From: Lepiota brunneoincarnata
Taxonomy: Eukaryota; Basidiomycota; Agaricomycetes; Agaricales; Agaricaceae
Assembly (NCBI GenBank): GCA_023014365.1
Contig: JAEBUN010000015.1
Span: 310,001-374,000, forward strand
Length of the DNA stretch: 64,000 nucleotides
Direction: 5' to 3'
Shown here: positions 12,419 through 23,730 of the stretch, one piece after another
How the letters are laid out: each line of letters starts with the position of its first letter
Position numbering within the stretch: position 1 is the stretch's first letter
Program-made: the position numbers and the translations under genes
Notes under the pieces: model-generated
The model's input: only the letters and a program-made list of their open reading frames with translations
The model's database searches: none
Told to the model about the DNA's origin: nothing

Positions 12419-12628
12419 CATTGACAAAACTGTTCCAATGACTTAAAATGCTTACAAAATTCATAATTGACTTATTTGGAAGTATTACATAACGTGAATT
12501 TGCAGGGTCAGATATGACATGTTTGGCTATGTTTAGAAATATATTCACAAATCTATCCATTTTATTCACTGAGCTATTACTACTTTAAGTCAAAGTACAA
12601 AACATTGGAACAGTTTTGTGGGTCACTG
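12419..12628 (-). repeat. Right TIR of the Tc1/mariner element
   Basis: 210-bp inverted copy of 11026-11235, with the same outer and inner inverted 17-bp motifs. It ends GGGTCACTG before the TA duplication at 12629-12630. Confidence 0.85.
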
Positions 12629-12916
12629 TATCTTAGTTAATACGGTATTGGATACAACACTTGGGTACATTCATACCAGAGTCATTCTTCCATAGCCTTA
12701 TCACTAATAAGTTAGTTAACAGCACATTTTTACTTGTCTGGGTGTTCTGGTTCTGTTTCTGAGATGTCTGCCTTCACATATTTTAGATAGTATTCTAATC
12801 TCTCACACCCCAGTGTCTGACCATGGCCATATACTAATATTATTCAGTATTGGAGAGTTAGTTACTTTATTAGCTAGTGATTTCACAAATGAAATGATTT
12901 TGCGGTGCAACAGCGA

Positions 12917-13265
12917 CATGTGTGCTCCTTACCATTGTTTCCTCCATTCCCAATACCTGACACCTCCTAGGGGGCAATGTCCACTCTTAGCACACTTTTT
13001 CAGTTGTTTCTCTTAGCTACTATATTAACATCTATTATAGGTACAGAGACAATAAAATAATTCTATCTCGGTCATTGCAACAGATTCTAGATCTTTTAAG
13101 TTGATCTGTGTCATAAACAGATCCTTTTATTGTGTCAGACTTAGTTCTAAAACACGTGATGGGTACCAAGTGTACAAATGAATCTGATTCTTATAACTAT
13201 TCTTTTGTACCCCTGATTCATAGGACTGATTCTGGCAGGTCTCAGGTGAATGTATTGCCAACCTT
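12917..13265. other. Unassigned spacer
   Basis: AT-rich DNA with no recognisable frame. It lies between element R and the short tandem repeat that precedes element E. I see nothing to annotate. Confidence 0.4.
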
Positions 13266-13395
13266 TTGGATGTATCACCCACCCCTCCTGACATGTTACT
13301 AGCCCTCCAACATGTCACTCAACCCCTCCAACATATCACTGACCCCCTGCAATGCATTGCTGGCCCCTCCAACATGTCCCTGGCCCCCTCCAACT
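13266..13395 (+). repeat. Degenerate ~20-bp minisatellite
   Basis: About six imperfect units of the type 'ccctccaacatgtcact' (variants with 'cccctgcaatgcattgctgg') run head to tail. The translation is a heptad-like 'LQHVTQPLQHITDPL', which I regard as a by-product of the repeat. Confidence 0.65.
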
Positions 13396-13795
13396 GTAGC
13401 AGATCAGCTACCCTTCTATCACTTATGTATGTGACCAACATTTATCTTTATGTTTATTTTCTCATGTTTCCCCTCTTGCCTACAGCTGTAAACACTGTAG
13501 ATAGATAAAAGGGCTATTGAGGCCCATTCCAACTTGGACTCAGATTTATATGAGATATGATTGTTGATAACTGTCACCTTTCATTTGTGTTAAGTTTCTA
13601 AGTGTGATATGACTTGATTAGCTCATCTCATAGTCACATATTTTGATGCAACTACTCTTGTATTCTCACTCATACTTCAACAACTCACTCACACTGTTGA
13701 CCATAGGATCCCCCTAGTCTGATCAACCAGGAATTCCTTCAGCAACCAAAGCAACTATCTACCTCCATCCAAAACCCAATCTACAAACTCCTCCT
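13396..13795 (+). promoter_or_regulatory. Possible 5' LTR/leader of element E
   Basis: This is the region directly upstream of the E gag relic. It starts TGTAGCAGATC and contains 'agataaaaggg' near 13501, a TATA-like sequence. The second LTR of E lies outside the window, so neither the LTR end nor a primer site can be proved. Treat it as a candidate only. Confidence 0.3.
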
Positions 13796-15202
13796 TTGAT
13801 GATGTCTGGCTACAACCTCCAAATGAGAGTGACAAGGAGTGCCTTGGGTGTGGCTTCCTTAGCCCCCCAACAAAGCTCAGAAGCTCAGGCTCCAAACAGA
13901 TTAAAACCCACTCAAGAAACTACCATGCAGACCAGGGAGTCTGGAGGTGATGACCTCCTGCCTGAATCTGTAGACCTATCTGCCAAAGACAAAAGAAACA
14001 AAGAATTAGCTTCTAAAGAAATTTTATTGACTCACTCCAATGTGGGGGAGGTATTTGACAATGAACTTGAGCATGACAGGACAAAGGATAAAGAAACTAA
14101 AGATGTATTAGATTCAAGTTATGCAAACAAGGAGGAAAGACCAACCTCCACAGACTCAGACAACAAAATGTTGTTAGACTTGGACAATGGAACATCAACA
14201 GGGGTTTAATTGAAACTTGAGAGCTATATTGTGAAGAATCTGGAAGTGAGATGAGTATAGATGACTCTCAAAGAAGCAATATCATATATCTAGAGAGAAA
14301 AGGGGGAAACCTACTCTCAGTTGAGCAGGAAGCTTTAGTAACTCAAGCAATAGCACATATGTCCCCTGATGAAAGCAACCTTATCATGAGGAGGAACCTA
14401 AACATAATGACCCTTTGTCCTGAAGCAAACAAGTCTGAAGATAATGAACAAGGAAAAGGAAAAACAACCAACTCCTGTAATTGGGGAACAGCAAACATAC
14501 TGATGGAAGAACTTGATCCAAATGAACAATGAAAGGCCCTAGAGGCCTTCAGGAAAGTCAACCAAGATCAAACAAAAGGAGAAAAAACACACACTCACTA
14601 TAAACATGGATCTCAAAGCACCTCTGCCCCCATCTCAGAGGGGCTTTGCAACCATATCCAGAAGACAGTCTCTAAATTAAAAGGGATTAAAGAACCCTGC
14701 ACAAACAGGAAAACAAGTCAAAGAGCAAACAAACATGACTTACTCCCAATAAATCAAATTAATGCCAAAAGTCACCTTGGCTGAGCCTTTGAAAGCTCCA
14801 GGTCTCAAAACAAAGGCCTTCCAAGAAATAATCCATAGGTCAAAGCAACAAATCTTCAGAGTTGCCACCTGAGTCATCTGATGGGTCCACTGAAATGAGC
14901 AACCCTAGTGATTCTGGTAATGGCCCTTCAGATGAAAGTTCAGAGAATGACCCCCAGGGATCACCATCTTTGGGTGAAGACTCTGGTACAACTTACTCAG
15001 AAGGTTCACCTGAAAATAATGGATCAGTTTCCTTTGAAAAGACAAACAAACATTATAGGAAACAATATACCATGAAGCCAAGATCTCTCCTCAAGCCCAT
15101 ACCTCCTGAGAAGTATGATGGGAACCTGAATCTACAGGTGTTCCACTATTTCATTGCTCAAGTGACAGACTATGTGAGAGATGGAAAGGCTTCTAAGGAT
15201 CA
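13796..15202 (+). pseudogene. Element E gag relic, 5' part (Ty3/gypsy)
   Basis: The open segments 13796-14209, 14251-14532 and 14862-15202 are polar and Ser/Glu-rich. The last ends in a gag-like block, 'PPEKYDGNLNLQVFHYFIAQ...YVRDGKASKD'. The frame then meets the LTR of element A at 15203 and resumes at 44819 ('FLTRRVYT'). Such gag proteins build the virus-like particle of Ty3/gypsy elements. Several stops separate the segments. E is the outermost element and its copy is dead. Confidence 0.7.
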
Positions 15203-15593
15203 TGTTATCAGAATTCCATATCAGAAGGATGGTTATGTTTAGTCTAGCTTCCCATGTCATATGTCGCTTTGAAACAATCAGTAGTGTACATCAGAAGGAC
15301 TATATTTAGCTTATGACTCACCCTCTTATCTCTGACTCATAGCTACTCTGGCCTGGATTCTTATAGTAGGAGCATAGCCACACTCATTAGTATATAAGGA
15401 TACAGTACATTACTATGTATCCTTATCTTAGTGTTATAAAGTTCTTGCCTCCTATACCTCTTTGCCATAACTGGCTGGACTTATAGTGCTCTGTTGTCTC
15501 CAAGTCATGCCTAGTAGGACAAGACCAAGTCTGTATAGACATATTGCCTTGAATGCAGTGCTACTCAAGAGCAAACCCCTAACCTGTTGAACA
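15203..15593 (+). repeat. 5' LTR of element A
   Basis: Begins TGTTATCAG and ends TTGAACA. A TATA box (TATATAAG) lies at 15391-15398. TATCTTAGTGTT at 15424-15435 starts 33 nt downstream, the expected position of the transcript 5' end. Confidence 0.92.
15391..15435 (+). promoter_or_regulatory. LTR core promoter and proposed self-primer
   Basis: TATATAAG (15391-15398) is followed after about 33 nt by TATCTTAGTGTT (15424-15435), the reverse complement of AACACTAAGATA at 15595-15606, just after the LTR. In the Tf1 model the transcript 5' end folds back on this site and primes minus-strand synthesis. The start site itself is inferred from the TATA spacing. Confidence 0.75.
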
Positions 15594-15594
15594 A

Positions 15595-15606
15595 AACACT
15601 AAGATA
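15595..15606 (+). promoter_or_regulatory. Primer-binding position of element A (self-priming type)
   Basis: AACACTAAGATA sits one base after the 5' LTR. There is no TGG-type match as expected for a tRNA 3' end. It is a perfect 12-nt complement of LTR positions 15424-15435. B and C have the equivalent site beside their 5' LTR, and D has it with one transition. Confidence 0.75.
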
Positions 15607-15695
15607 CTCTGCTGCTTACATATCTCTTGCTCACCCTCTACTCTGCTCTGCTCTGCTGACATACTGAACATGTTGAGGTACTCTAGTCGCTCAAA

Positions 15696-15956
15696 ATGAT
15701 GTATGAAAGAAAACTGCTCCTCTGTATAGCTATCACTATATCCCTGAACCTCTCTCCACCAGAAGATCTGGCTTACCTACTTATTTTCATCTTCACCTCC
15801 ACCACCACCCTCATTGCCTACTGAATCATCACCCTAGAACTTGAATGCATTGCATGCCCCTACCACTGCTGTGTCATCAGATTGTGGAACCTGTATTCAG
15901 GAATATCCATCATCACCACCCAATTTTTCATCCTTCTAGTGATAATTGATCACTAG
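15696..15956 (+). pseudogene. Small two-hydrophobic-segment ORF upstream of gag (element A copy)
   Basis: The frame has 86 codons between the primer site and gag. It contains a long hydrophobic segment ('DLAYLLIFIFTSTTTLIAY'), a Cys/His patch (CPYHCC) and a second hydrophobic segment ('IITTQFFILLVII'). One in-frame TGA lies near codon 43 where C and D have CAA, as expected from an ancestral CGA. The same ORF is found at the same place in B, C and D. I do not recognise the family. A membrane peptide is an inference from hydrophobicity alone. Confidence 0.6.
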
Positions 15957-15968
15957 ACAACCATCACC

Positions 15969-17770
15969 ATGCCTCCCAAGTTCTCAGCCTGAGAAACTCT
16001 GTCACTACCTCCTCCCAAATCAAGAAGCAGAATCTCAGGACCAGGAATCCAGAACCCTGATCCAAGAAGAAATCCTATGTACATCCACTCAAATACCATC
16101 CCCATTTTACCCCCCATCCCCATTCAACTCTCCTACTCCACAAACTTCTAGCTCTACACAATTAATCCTGAGACCCTCAGCACACAAACTCCTAGTCCAA
16201 AGACAATTAGAATGAGAAGAAAGAGAATGCATAGAAGCTGAAGAATATTTTGCAAAAGTACAACCACTAAATGACTTCAAACTCATAAGACTCAAATATG
16301 CTTTAAAACAGCCAAGAGAACTTACCAAGTTAATAGATGATCTACTCACATGCCATGAATTTGCAGTAGACCAAGGAAAACCTCCCCCAGTAGATAACAA
16401 CTCAGATGTCTACATCACAGACAATAACAATTCAGAACCTGATCTGCAACCACCCACACTACCCACACCCACACAACCCTTAGCCCTACCAGCACCTCCT
16501 GGACAACCTCCAGCACTACCACTGCTGCCACTTCCTGGACAAATACAAATGGCTGCACAAACCCCAAAAGAATTAGGACTCCTTAAACCCATCACCTTCA
16601 ATGGAACCAGAAGACTGTTTGAAGATTGGATCTTCCAATGTGAAGTATACTTGCCAATGCCTCCACATACAATACTGATCTTGCTAGAACCTTATTTGTT
16701 CTATCAACAATGCAATCAGGAGATGCCCAAGCTTGGGCCAGACAGTACCTTCATGAAAGGAATGCCTTAACACAAGCAGGACAACCCTTGGCTATGGAGT
16801 CATGGGACAACTTTACAACCCACTTAAGAACTGACTTCACCCCAGCAGATGAACATGCTTATGCACACACCAGACTCCAAACCCTGCACCAAGCAGGCAA
16901 ACTGATGACCAAATTCAACACCCAATTCAAAGAACTCATTAAACAATCTGGACTCACAGAAAATCAAGCTCTCATTAATCTATATTGAAAGGCAATCAAT
17001 CATTGCATCACAATGAAGATAGACAAATCAGAAAACACCCCAACTACCATTGCCAACTGGTATACCCAAGCAAACAAACTCAATGACAATTTCTGTTGCA
17101 TCAACACCCTATATAGCACCCCCAAAAACATGTTCCCACAAAGGAATTAATATCAACCCAATCACAGACCAAGCTGCCCCAATAATAACATGCCATATGC
17201 ACAATTTTACCAAAGGAGCAACACTCCACAATTCACACCACATGATCTGCATACTATGGAAATAGGCCATGCCACAATGGAAGAAGGATATGAAGATCCT
17301 TACTATATCCTGAAATTCCACAACTGGAATACACTGAAGAAGACCCTGCCCAAGAATCATTGGAACTAGATGTGGTTGTCACTGGGCAGCAGATGAAAGC
17401 TTATCAGAAACAAGAATGCTTCTGATGTGGAGCAAATGACCATTGGGTTAGTAGATGCCCACATCCACCACCTGCCAGATGCTTCCCAGGAATGTGCACT
17501 AATCTGCCATGCCCAGCCAGAAACCTAAATTGCCCTCCTTTTCAAGGAAATAAGCCTAACCCTGGCTTCAACCCCAACAATGCAAGTACTCCTTTGCCAT
17601 TGCAGAAGTCACATCCCAAATGCACCAAATGGTTGATGAACTTGACCCTAAGCTACAACAGGAACTCCACTCTGTGCTAGCTGAGGACCCAGAGATGTGT
17701 CCATTCCAGGATTTTTAAAATGGAACACTGTTGATTGATGATGCCCCTGTACATTTCCAGAACTCAGAAG
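15969..17770 (+). pseudogene. Element A gag relic
   Basis: The start MPPKFSA is followed by a TGA where C reads CAA. A Pro-rich N-terminus leads to the conserved capsid block ('TPKELGLLKPITF' near 16560, 'RRLFEDWIFQCEVY', then 'LHQAGKLMTKFNTQFKELI' near 16880). A CX2CX4HX4C zinc knuckle lies near 17414-17460. Its second residue group is broken by a TGA (17423-17425) where C keeps CGA (Arg). A TAA near 17717 cuts off the end. Gag forms the particle and binds RNA. Several frameshifts make this copy non-functional. Confidence 0.85.
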
Positions 17771-17968
17771 GTATAAACTGTGCAGTCTTCTGCTGCCCCT
17801 ATGACAAGAGGACTTCCTTCTGCACATATAAAGGCTGTGTGGCCTCCTTCTGCCTCTGACAAGAGGGCTTTCAACAGTGTGCTAATGGCAGCTTCAACTG
17901 CACCTCCACAGGTGGCTTTGGGTGCATTGTCAGATCAGCAGCATTGGGCAGGTGATGGTGGCGGTAAC
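17771..17968 (+). other. Foreign ~200-bp segment replacing the protease core of element A
   Basis: In B, C and D, about 390 bp encoding a retropepsin (with LIDSGAQGNFIS) lie between the gag end and the 'INWKTKTFSWKP' block. In A that interval is about 200 bp of unrelated sequence, with an internal imperfect duplication built on 'cttctgc...gacaagagg'. The catalytic DSG is missing, so A lost its protease by replacement. Confidence 0.65.
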
Positions 17969-18090
17969 ATCACAATCCCAACATCAACTGGACAACCAAG
18001 ACATTCTCTTGAAAACCCCAAATCAATCACCAAGACTTTTCCAAACTCCTCAGAACCCTTTGACAACCTGTTGAACTCAACTCTATCACC

Positions 18091-20333
18091 ATGGACATAA
18101 TGGCTGGAAAAACCTCTCAACCTGAAGACAACCCAGAAGAATACATCAACCTTTCAAATGTTGACCTTGACACCTTCTCTTTAGAAAGAGAAATGAATCT
18201 GATGCTTCTAACCCCATTGGAAGTAAATGCCAAAGCTACACATACCACAATGCTCCACAATGAGCAACACAACCCAACAAAATCAGCAAACCAAAAAGGA
18301 AAATAACCAGAATCAAACAAGGAACCACCTGAGATCCCTTGGAGATTTGCTTGATGGGCAAAAATATTCAACAAGAAAGCCTCCAAATGATTCCCACCAT
18401 CAAGAACATTTGATCATGAAATCAAACTAAAACCAACATTTGAAGTGAAATCAATGAAACCCTATCAAGTAGCACCTGCTGAAGAAAAAGTGCTGAAAGA
18501 ATTCATAGATGAAAACCTCTGAAAAGGGTATATCCACCCCTCAAAATCCCCCATGGCATCACCCTTCTTCTTTGTTGCCATGAAAAGAGGAGACTCCAAC
18601 CCTGCCAAGACTATCATTACCTCAATGATCATATGGTCAAAAATGCATACCCAATCCCCATGATTTCCTCTATCATGGATAAACTCAAAGGAGCTAAGTA
18701 CTTCACTAAGCTCAACATCCACCTAGGATACAATAACATCAGAATTAAAGATGGCAACCAATGGAAAGCAGTGTTCAAGACTCCTATGGGTCTTTTCAAA
18801 CCAACTGTAATGTTTTTCCAACTTTGCAACAGTCCTGCAATGTTCCAACATATGATGGATATGTTATTCTCCAAAATGATGGAGAAAGGAGGAATCATCA
18901 TCTACATGGATGATATCTTAATCTATGGAAAAACTCAGGAAGAAACCAACTGACTTAAGGTAGACAACATTAGGATCCAGCACCTTTATGTAAGCCGACT
19001 AGGGTTAGGGTTATCAACCATGTGACTGGACAAATTACCCATCTGAAATCTTCTTCAAGCACAAAATCTCCATGGGAGTAATGTATTGGGTTTTGCAGAA
19101 AAAGGGGCATAGCTGCAGCTCCAGGGGATGTCTGACAGGGCCCTATTGGGACAAAGAGGGTATATTGGATGGGCCAAGCACAGGCTTGAGCATATGTGAC
19201 AATGTGATATCCTATGCAGTTTCCCATATGCCTTGTGACTTGTAAATCATCTGATTGTATACATGAAGTGGAAGGTCACATGACCAGGCCATATGCCAAT
19301 ACAATTGCATCACATGTTGTATTAATATGCATATCTATAAGCAGACAAAATAGTTGTCTGAAAAATCTTTTCTTTTATAAAACACACACATTTATCAAAT
19401 TAAAGCTAATTATGATAATAATAATAAATTGAGTAACTAGTCAACAATGGTTGAAGTTATCAAAATTTTAACTCCTAGGACCTCTTCCTATACTCCATAA
19501 GCATGTTTCCCAGCAATCATAATTTGCTTAAGGTAATGTGGTGGTGAGGAGTTGTCATTGACTTTGTTGCTTATGTAAAGGTGCTGGATCCTAATGTCAT
19601 CCACCTTACAGAAAAAGTACTGCAGATCCCGCAGGAAAATGACCTATACCTCAAGATGGAAAAATGCAAGTTCAACAAACAATGACTCAAATACCTTGGC
19701 ATGATTATCATGCCAGATGAAATCAAAATGGATCCTGGAAAACTCAAGGGAATAGAAGACTGGCCTGTGCCAAAAGCTGTCCAACACATTTGGAAATTCA
19801 TCAGCTTTTGCAACTTTTACTGGAAGTTCATCCACAGCTATTCACACCACACCAAACCCCTTAACCAACTCCTATCTAAATCAACCAAATTTGAATGGAA
19901 AGAAGAACAACAAAAAGTGTTTGAAACACTCAAAAATAGATTCTTAGAAGAACCAGTACTCCTCATGCCCAACTCCACAAAACCCTTCAAAACAGAAGCT
20001 GATGCTTCCAAATTCACATCAGGAGCTGTCTCGTATCAATATGACATCAACAGAATATGGAAACCTGTATCATTCTATTCAAAGATGTTCAGACCAGCAG
20101 AACACAACTACAATATCTATGACAGAGAACTCCTTGCTATTATCTGAGCCCTCGAAGAATGGTGCCACTATCTCCTTGGCAGCTCCCACACAGTCTGTAT
20201 CAGAATGGACCATCAAAACCTCACATACTGGCACAAACCCCAGAAAATCAGCCACCAACAAGCACAATGGGTCCAAACCCTCGCCAATTACAACTTTAAA
20301 TTAGAACATGTCCCAGGACCAAAAGTCCCTGCA
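18091..20333 (+). pseudogene. Element A pol: reverse transcriptase and RNase H, split by a TIR element
   Basis: The pol linker ('VDLDTFSLEREMN') leads into RT. Recognisable parts are 'PYQVAPAEEKVLKEFIDENL', 'YFTKLNIHLGYNNIRIKDG' and the catalytic-loop motif [12 protein letters not shown] near 18898-18930. The frame is then cut by the 649-bp element at 18958-19606. It resumes at 19609 with '[18 protein letters not shown]'-like sequence, the connection domain and RNase H ('FKTEADASKFTSGAV', 'YDRELLAII', 'DHQNLTYWHKPQKI'). Internal TGA and TAA codons and frame changes mark decay. Together the two activities copy the element RNA into DNA. Confidence 0.88.
18958..19606. mobile_element. 649-bp non-autonomous TIR element (MITE-like)
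   Basis: 36-bp TIRs (18958-18993 and 19571-19606) begin AGGT and share CATTAGGATCCAGCACC. The five mismatches are all transitions. TA duplications lie at 18956-18957 and 19607-19608. Sister copies show the uninterrupted site ('cttacagaaaa'). There is no coding frame. Just inside the left TIR is a short TAGGGTTAGGGTTA tract. The TA target suggests mobilisation by a Tc1/mariner-type transposase, but the TIR does not match either Tc1 element in this window. Confidence 0.8.
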
Positions 20334-21987
20334 CCAGACACCCTATCAGGATGCCCAGACCACATCCCTGATGAAGATAATGATAACAAAGATGTCACCA
20401 TGCTTCTGGACAACCTCTTTGTCACTGCAGCTGACTTAGAAGATCAAAACATGATCACAGTACTCCCAGAACACCTCTTTATCACCACTGTCAATATGGA
20501 AATCCAAGAAAAGATCACAGAATCACCCAAATATGATGCTAGAACCACTGAAGCATTCAAACTCCTCGAAGAATCACATCCTAATGCCACCAATAAAGAC
20601 TTCAGAATAGTCCCAACCCCAAATGGTCCACTCCTCATGTTTCAAGAATGTGTCATCATTCTAGAAGACCTTCAACTCAGACATGATATCATTGCAAGAT
20701 ACCATGACCACCCTACAAATGGTCACCCTAGAAAACAGGAAACATATTGTCTCACCAAGAAAGCAGTGTATTGGCCAGGAATGTCAATGTTCATAAAGAA
20801 CTATGTCAAAGGCTGTCCAGAATGCCAGCAACACAAAATCATCCAATGACCAGATCATGCTCCAATTCAACCAATCCAACTGGCATCCTCCTTATGCCCA
20901 TTTAGCCAGATCTCATGGGATCTAATCACTGGTCTCCCACCATCCATGGGGAACAATGCAATATTGTCTGTGGTGGACCACAGCCTTATGAAGGGGGTAA
21001 TTTTCATCCCCACATCAGAAAATGCCACAGCCAATGACATTGGAAGACTCCTTATTGAAGAAGTGTTCACAAGATATGGCCTCCCTGACAAAATCATATC
21101 AGACAGAGACCCTAGATTCACCACCCAATCCCTCAGACAACAAGCAAAATGACTAAACATCAAACAAGCCTTCTCTATGGCCTACCACCCACAAACAGAT
21201 GGAACAACAGAATGATACAACCAGGAAATAGAAACCTATCTATCCATCTACTGCACCAGAAACTCTTATGAATGGTCAGAAACCCTCCCAATCCTCAAAT
21301 TCTCCCATAACTCCAAGACACATGCCAAGAATCAGAAATCCCCATCTGAACTAATCATGGGATACAACCCTCCCACAATCCCCACATCATGGAAACATCA
21401 AACTTTCCATCAGTAGATGATTGGATCAGACTTCTAGATGACACCCAAAAAGAAGCACATGCTGCCCATCAAATATCTGCTGACATTATGGAACAAAGAA
21501 GCAAAAGAACCATCAAACCCCTTGAAACATGCCAGAAGGTATGGCTAGAAGCCAAAAACTTCACACTTCCATTCCAATCACGAAAAATATCCCCAAAAAG
21601 ACTAGGACCACTCACCATCACAGAAGTCCTGTCACCAATGACATACAAACTCCAACTTCCAATCAAATGGAAGATACACCCAGTATTTCACTGAAACCTT
21701 CTTACCCCATTTAATGAAACAGAAGCATATGGATCTTATCCAACACCACCACCACCTGAGATCATCAATGATGAAGAAGAATATGAAATTGAAACTATCC
21801 TTAATCACTGCTGATATTGTGGAAAACTCCAATACTATGTCAAATGGAAAGGATACTCCCACATGGAAAATGAATGGATCACTGAAGAAACACTTTGCAC
21901 AAATGCTGAGCAATACTTAACCAAGTATAAAGAAGCCTATGAAATTCCCCAGAAAGATCAGGAACCCACCAGAACCTACCAGAAATG
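20334..21987 (+). pseudogene. Element A pol: integrase and chromodomain
   Basis: The integrase zinc finger is seen as H-H-C-C around 'YHDHPTNGHP' and 'CPECQQHKI' (20700-20845). The DDE core follows: 'LSVVDHSLMKGVIF' (first Asp), 'IISDRDPRF' (second Asp) and 'YHPQTDGTTE' (Glu). A chromodomain lies at about 21770-21950 ('EEYEIETILNHC', then 'YYVKWKGYSH'). Pol ends at TGA 21985-21987. Chromodomains of this type direct chromovirus integration toward marked chromatin. In-frame stops and a frameshift near 21400 inactivate this copy. Confidence 0.88.
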
Positions 21988-22018
21988 ACTTTGCTCCCAC
22001 ACCAAATGCACTTAAAAC

Positions 22019-23338
22019 ATGCCCATGAACCTTGACCTTACTTGCCCCCAAACCACTCCCCCCTACTCCACAACACCCTCTCCATCCTCCTCATCCTCTT
22101 CAATCATCATTATCAATGACCAGAATGTCAAACATACAACACTTCAGACAACTCCCATACTGGCCCCATCTTCCAACACCTCCTCTCACACCTTTGCTGC
22201 CACTTATGCCTCTCTTAGAGATGAGACCCCTGGCCCCAATGCCACCCCAGAACCAACAGTCACCCCAGCTGCCTCCCTTAGATTCCATTCAGCTGGAGTA
22301 CAACCATCAGGATCAGATCACTCTTCTAATGGAGATCTGCATGAGGCTGCTAATAGCCAAACCCTTATGAATAAATTGGAACACTCTTCAATTTCAGAAT
22401 ATGACTGACAACTCTGGTCTGACTACACACCCACTACATACAACAGACTAAGGCTCTCACTGCTGCATACAATACACAATGAGCCTAGGCAGAATCACTT
22501 GAGGAACTTCTCCAAACACAATCAGGCCTCATGTCCAAGGTGTTGAAGAACCTACCCAAACAAAATGAGATACATCCCTTGAAGCCCCCCACCACAACCA
22601 TCTCCCCCACTACCATGACAACCCATCCCTCTGTCACCACCACTGCTCCCAATAAGGGAAAGAAACCCATCAACCCCAGGAACCCATTCAGAAATATCAC
22701 CCCCACCAGAAACACCACCCACACTGTCACCAATAACAATGTCCTGGTTCAGAACTCTCCCAATCCCATTCACCCATTCACTAACCCCCAAACTACCAAC
22801 AGATTGGTCTGCATCCAATGCAGACACACTGGACATTGGGCTATGGACTGCCCACAATTCACCTGTCTTGCATGCAAATAATATGCTCCAGGACACTATT
22901 CCTATAACTGCATCAGGTACCAATGCCCTCACTGCACAGTCTTCCAACCCCACCATAAACAGACCAAGTGCCCAGCTCGAAAGACTCAACACACCCCCTA
23001 CTCCAGAAATTTAGCAGCCCATCCTGCAATGACTCCCATCACTCACAATAGATACATCAACCTCACAAACAACAATTATTACAAGGAATGCTATGATGAG
23101 GTTGCCAAGTCCAACATCACAGGGAACCATGCAGCTCCTTCTGAAGAAAATCAGATCACTCCTGCTGAAGAAAGAATAGAAAGCCCCTACCTCAGATGAC
23201 TCCTATACAACATCTTCTACCCAGGACAACCCCCATCCCCAGAAACTGCCTCCATGCTTGACCTTCACAGAACCCCTACTCCAACCTTCTCCCCAGTCAT
23301 TCCCCCTCATCCAGACTCTACCAAAAATCCCCAAGTCA
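22019..23338 (+). pseudogene. Element A ORF3: post-pol Cys/His-knuckle protein (interrupted by element C)
   Basis: The ORF begins 31 bp after pol (MPMNLDLTCPQTTPP). A Pro/Thr-rich N-terminus leads to three Cys/His motifs: CIQCRHTGHWAMDC (CX2CX4HX4C), then CLACK...H...C, then CPHC...H...C (about 22810-22975). The downstream block 'EERIESPYLR' and 'LLYNIFYPGQPPSPE' is conserved in B, C and D. At 23338 the frame is cut by C and resumes at 42150 ('YYEPYYLAEYHKEEN'). The function is unknown. The knuckles suggest nucleic-acid binding. It stands where env would be but has no visible membrane segment. Confidence 0.75.
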
Positions 23339-23730
23339 TGTTACCTGGGTTAGGGGTTCACTCTTGAGTAGCATGGTGTTCGAGGCAAGATGTCTATACA
23401 GACTTGGTCTTGTCCTACTAGGTGTGACTTAGAGATGATGGAGCACTATAGTCCAGCCGGTTTAAGGGCAAAGAGGTATAGGTGGCAAGAACTGTATAAC
23501 ACTAAGATAAGGATACATAGTAATGTACTGTATCCTTATATATAACTAAGTGTGGCTATGCTCCTGCTATAGATAGATGGACCCAAGTAATTATGAGTTA
23601 GAGATAAGAAATCAAGTCATAAGCTATTTATAGTCCTTCTGATGTACACTACTGATGGTTTCAGAGTGACATATGACATGAGATAATTGAGCTAAATACA
23701 ACTGTCCCTCTGATAAGACTTCTGATAACA
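23339..23730 (-). repeat. 3' LTR of element C
   Basis: On the plus strand it begins TGTTACCTGGG and ends CTGATAACA. It matches 41758-42149. Confidence 0.92.

Larger units (their letters stand above)
11026..12628 (-). mobile_element. Tc1/mariner transposon with 210-bp terminal inverted repeats
   Basis: The element begins CAGTGACCC and ends GGGTCACTG, with TIRs at 11026-11235 and 12419-12628. It lies between TA dinucleotides (11024-11025 and 12629-12630). The other R copy has the empty site, reading 'taactaatatcttagtt' (43909-43925), which confirms insertion and TA duplication. Length is 1603 bp. The single gene is on the minus strand and is broken. Confidence 0.93.
9437..12912 (+). mobile_element. 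Long non-coding TG...CA element (family R), copy 1, split by a Tc1/mariner insertion
   Basis: The sequence starts TGAAAAGTGG and ends GTGCAACA. It aligns throughout with 42363-44198. It is flanked by GCAA (9433-9436) and GCGA (12913-12916), which fit a 4-bp duplication of ancestral GCGA altered at its CpG. Without the inserted transposon it is about 1.87 kb. It has no coding capacity. The TG...CA ends and short duplication suggest a long solo LTR or an LTR-derived non-autonomous element. Internally it has an imperfect tandem repeat of about 130 bp. Confidence 0.7.

Noticed and set aside
9437..12912. R as ribosomal spacer or a structural RNA gene
   Set aside because: Target duplications, TG...CA ends and insertion into an S LTR show a mobile element. 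No rRNA or tRNA sequence was seen.
13266..13508. 80-codon frame over the minisatellite
   Set aside because: The heptad-like protein follows from the repeat unit. It has no conservation or start context to support it.
15594..15620. A tRNA primer-binding site for the A/B/C/D family
   Set aside because: The sequence after the LTR lacks a TGG start, and the self-complementary match to the LTR explains it better.
22019..23338. ORF3 as an env gene
   Set aside because: It is in the env position, but no signal peptide or membrane segment is seen and the Cys/His knuckles point elsewhere.
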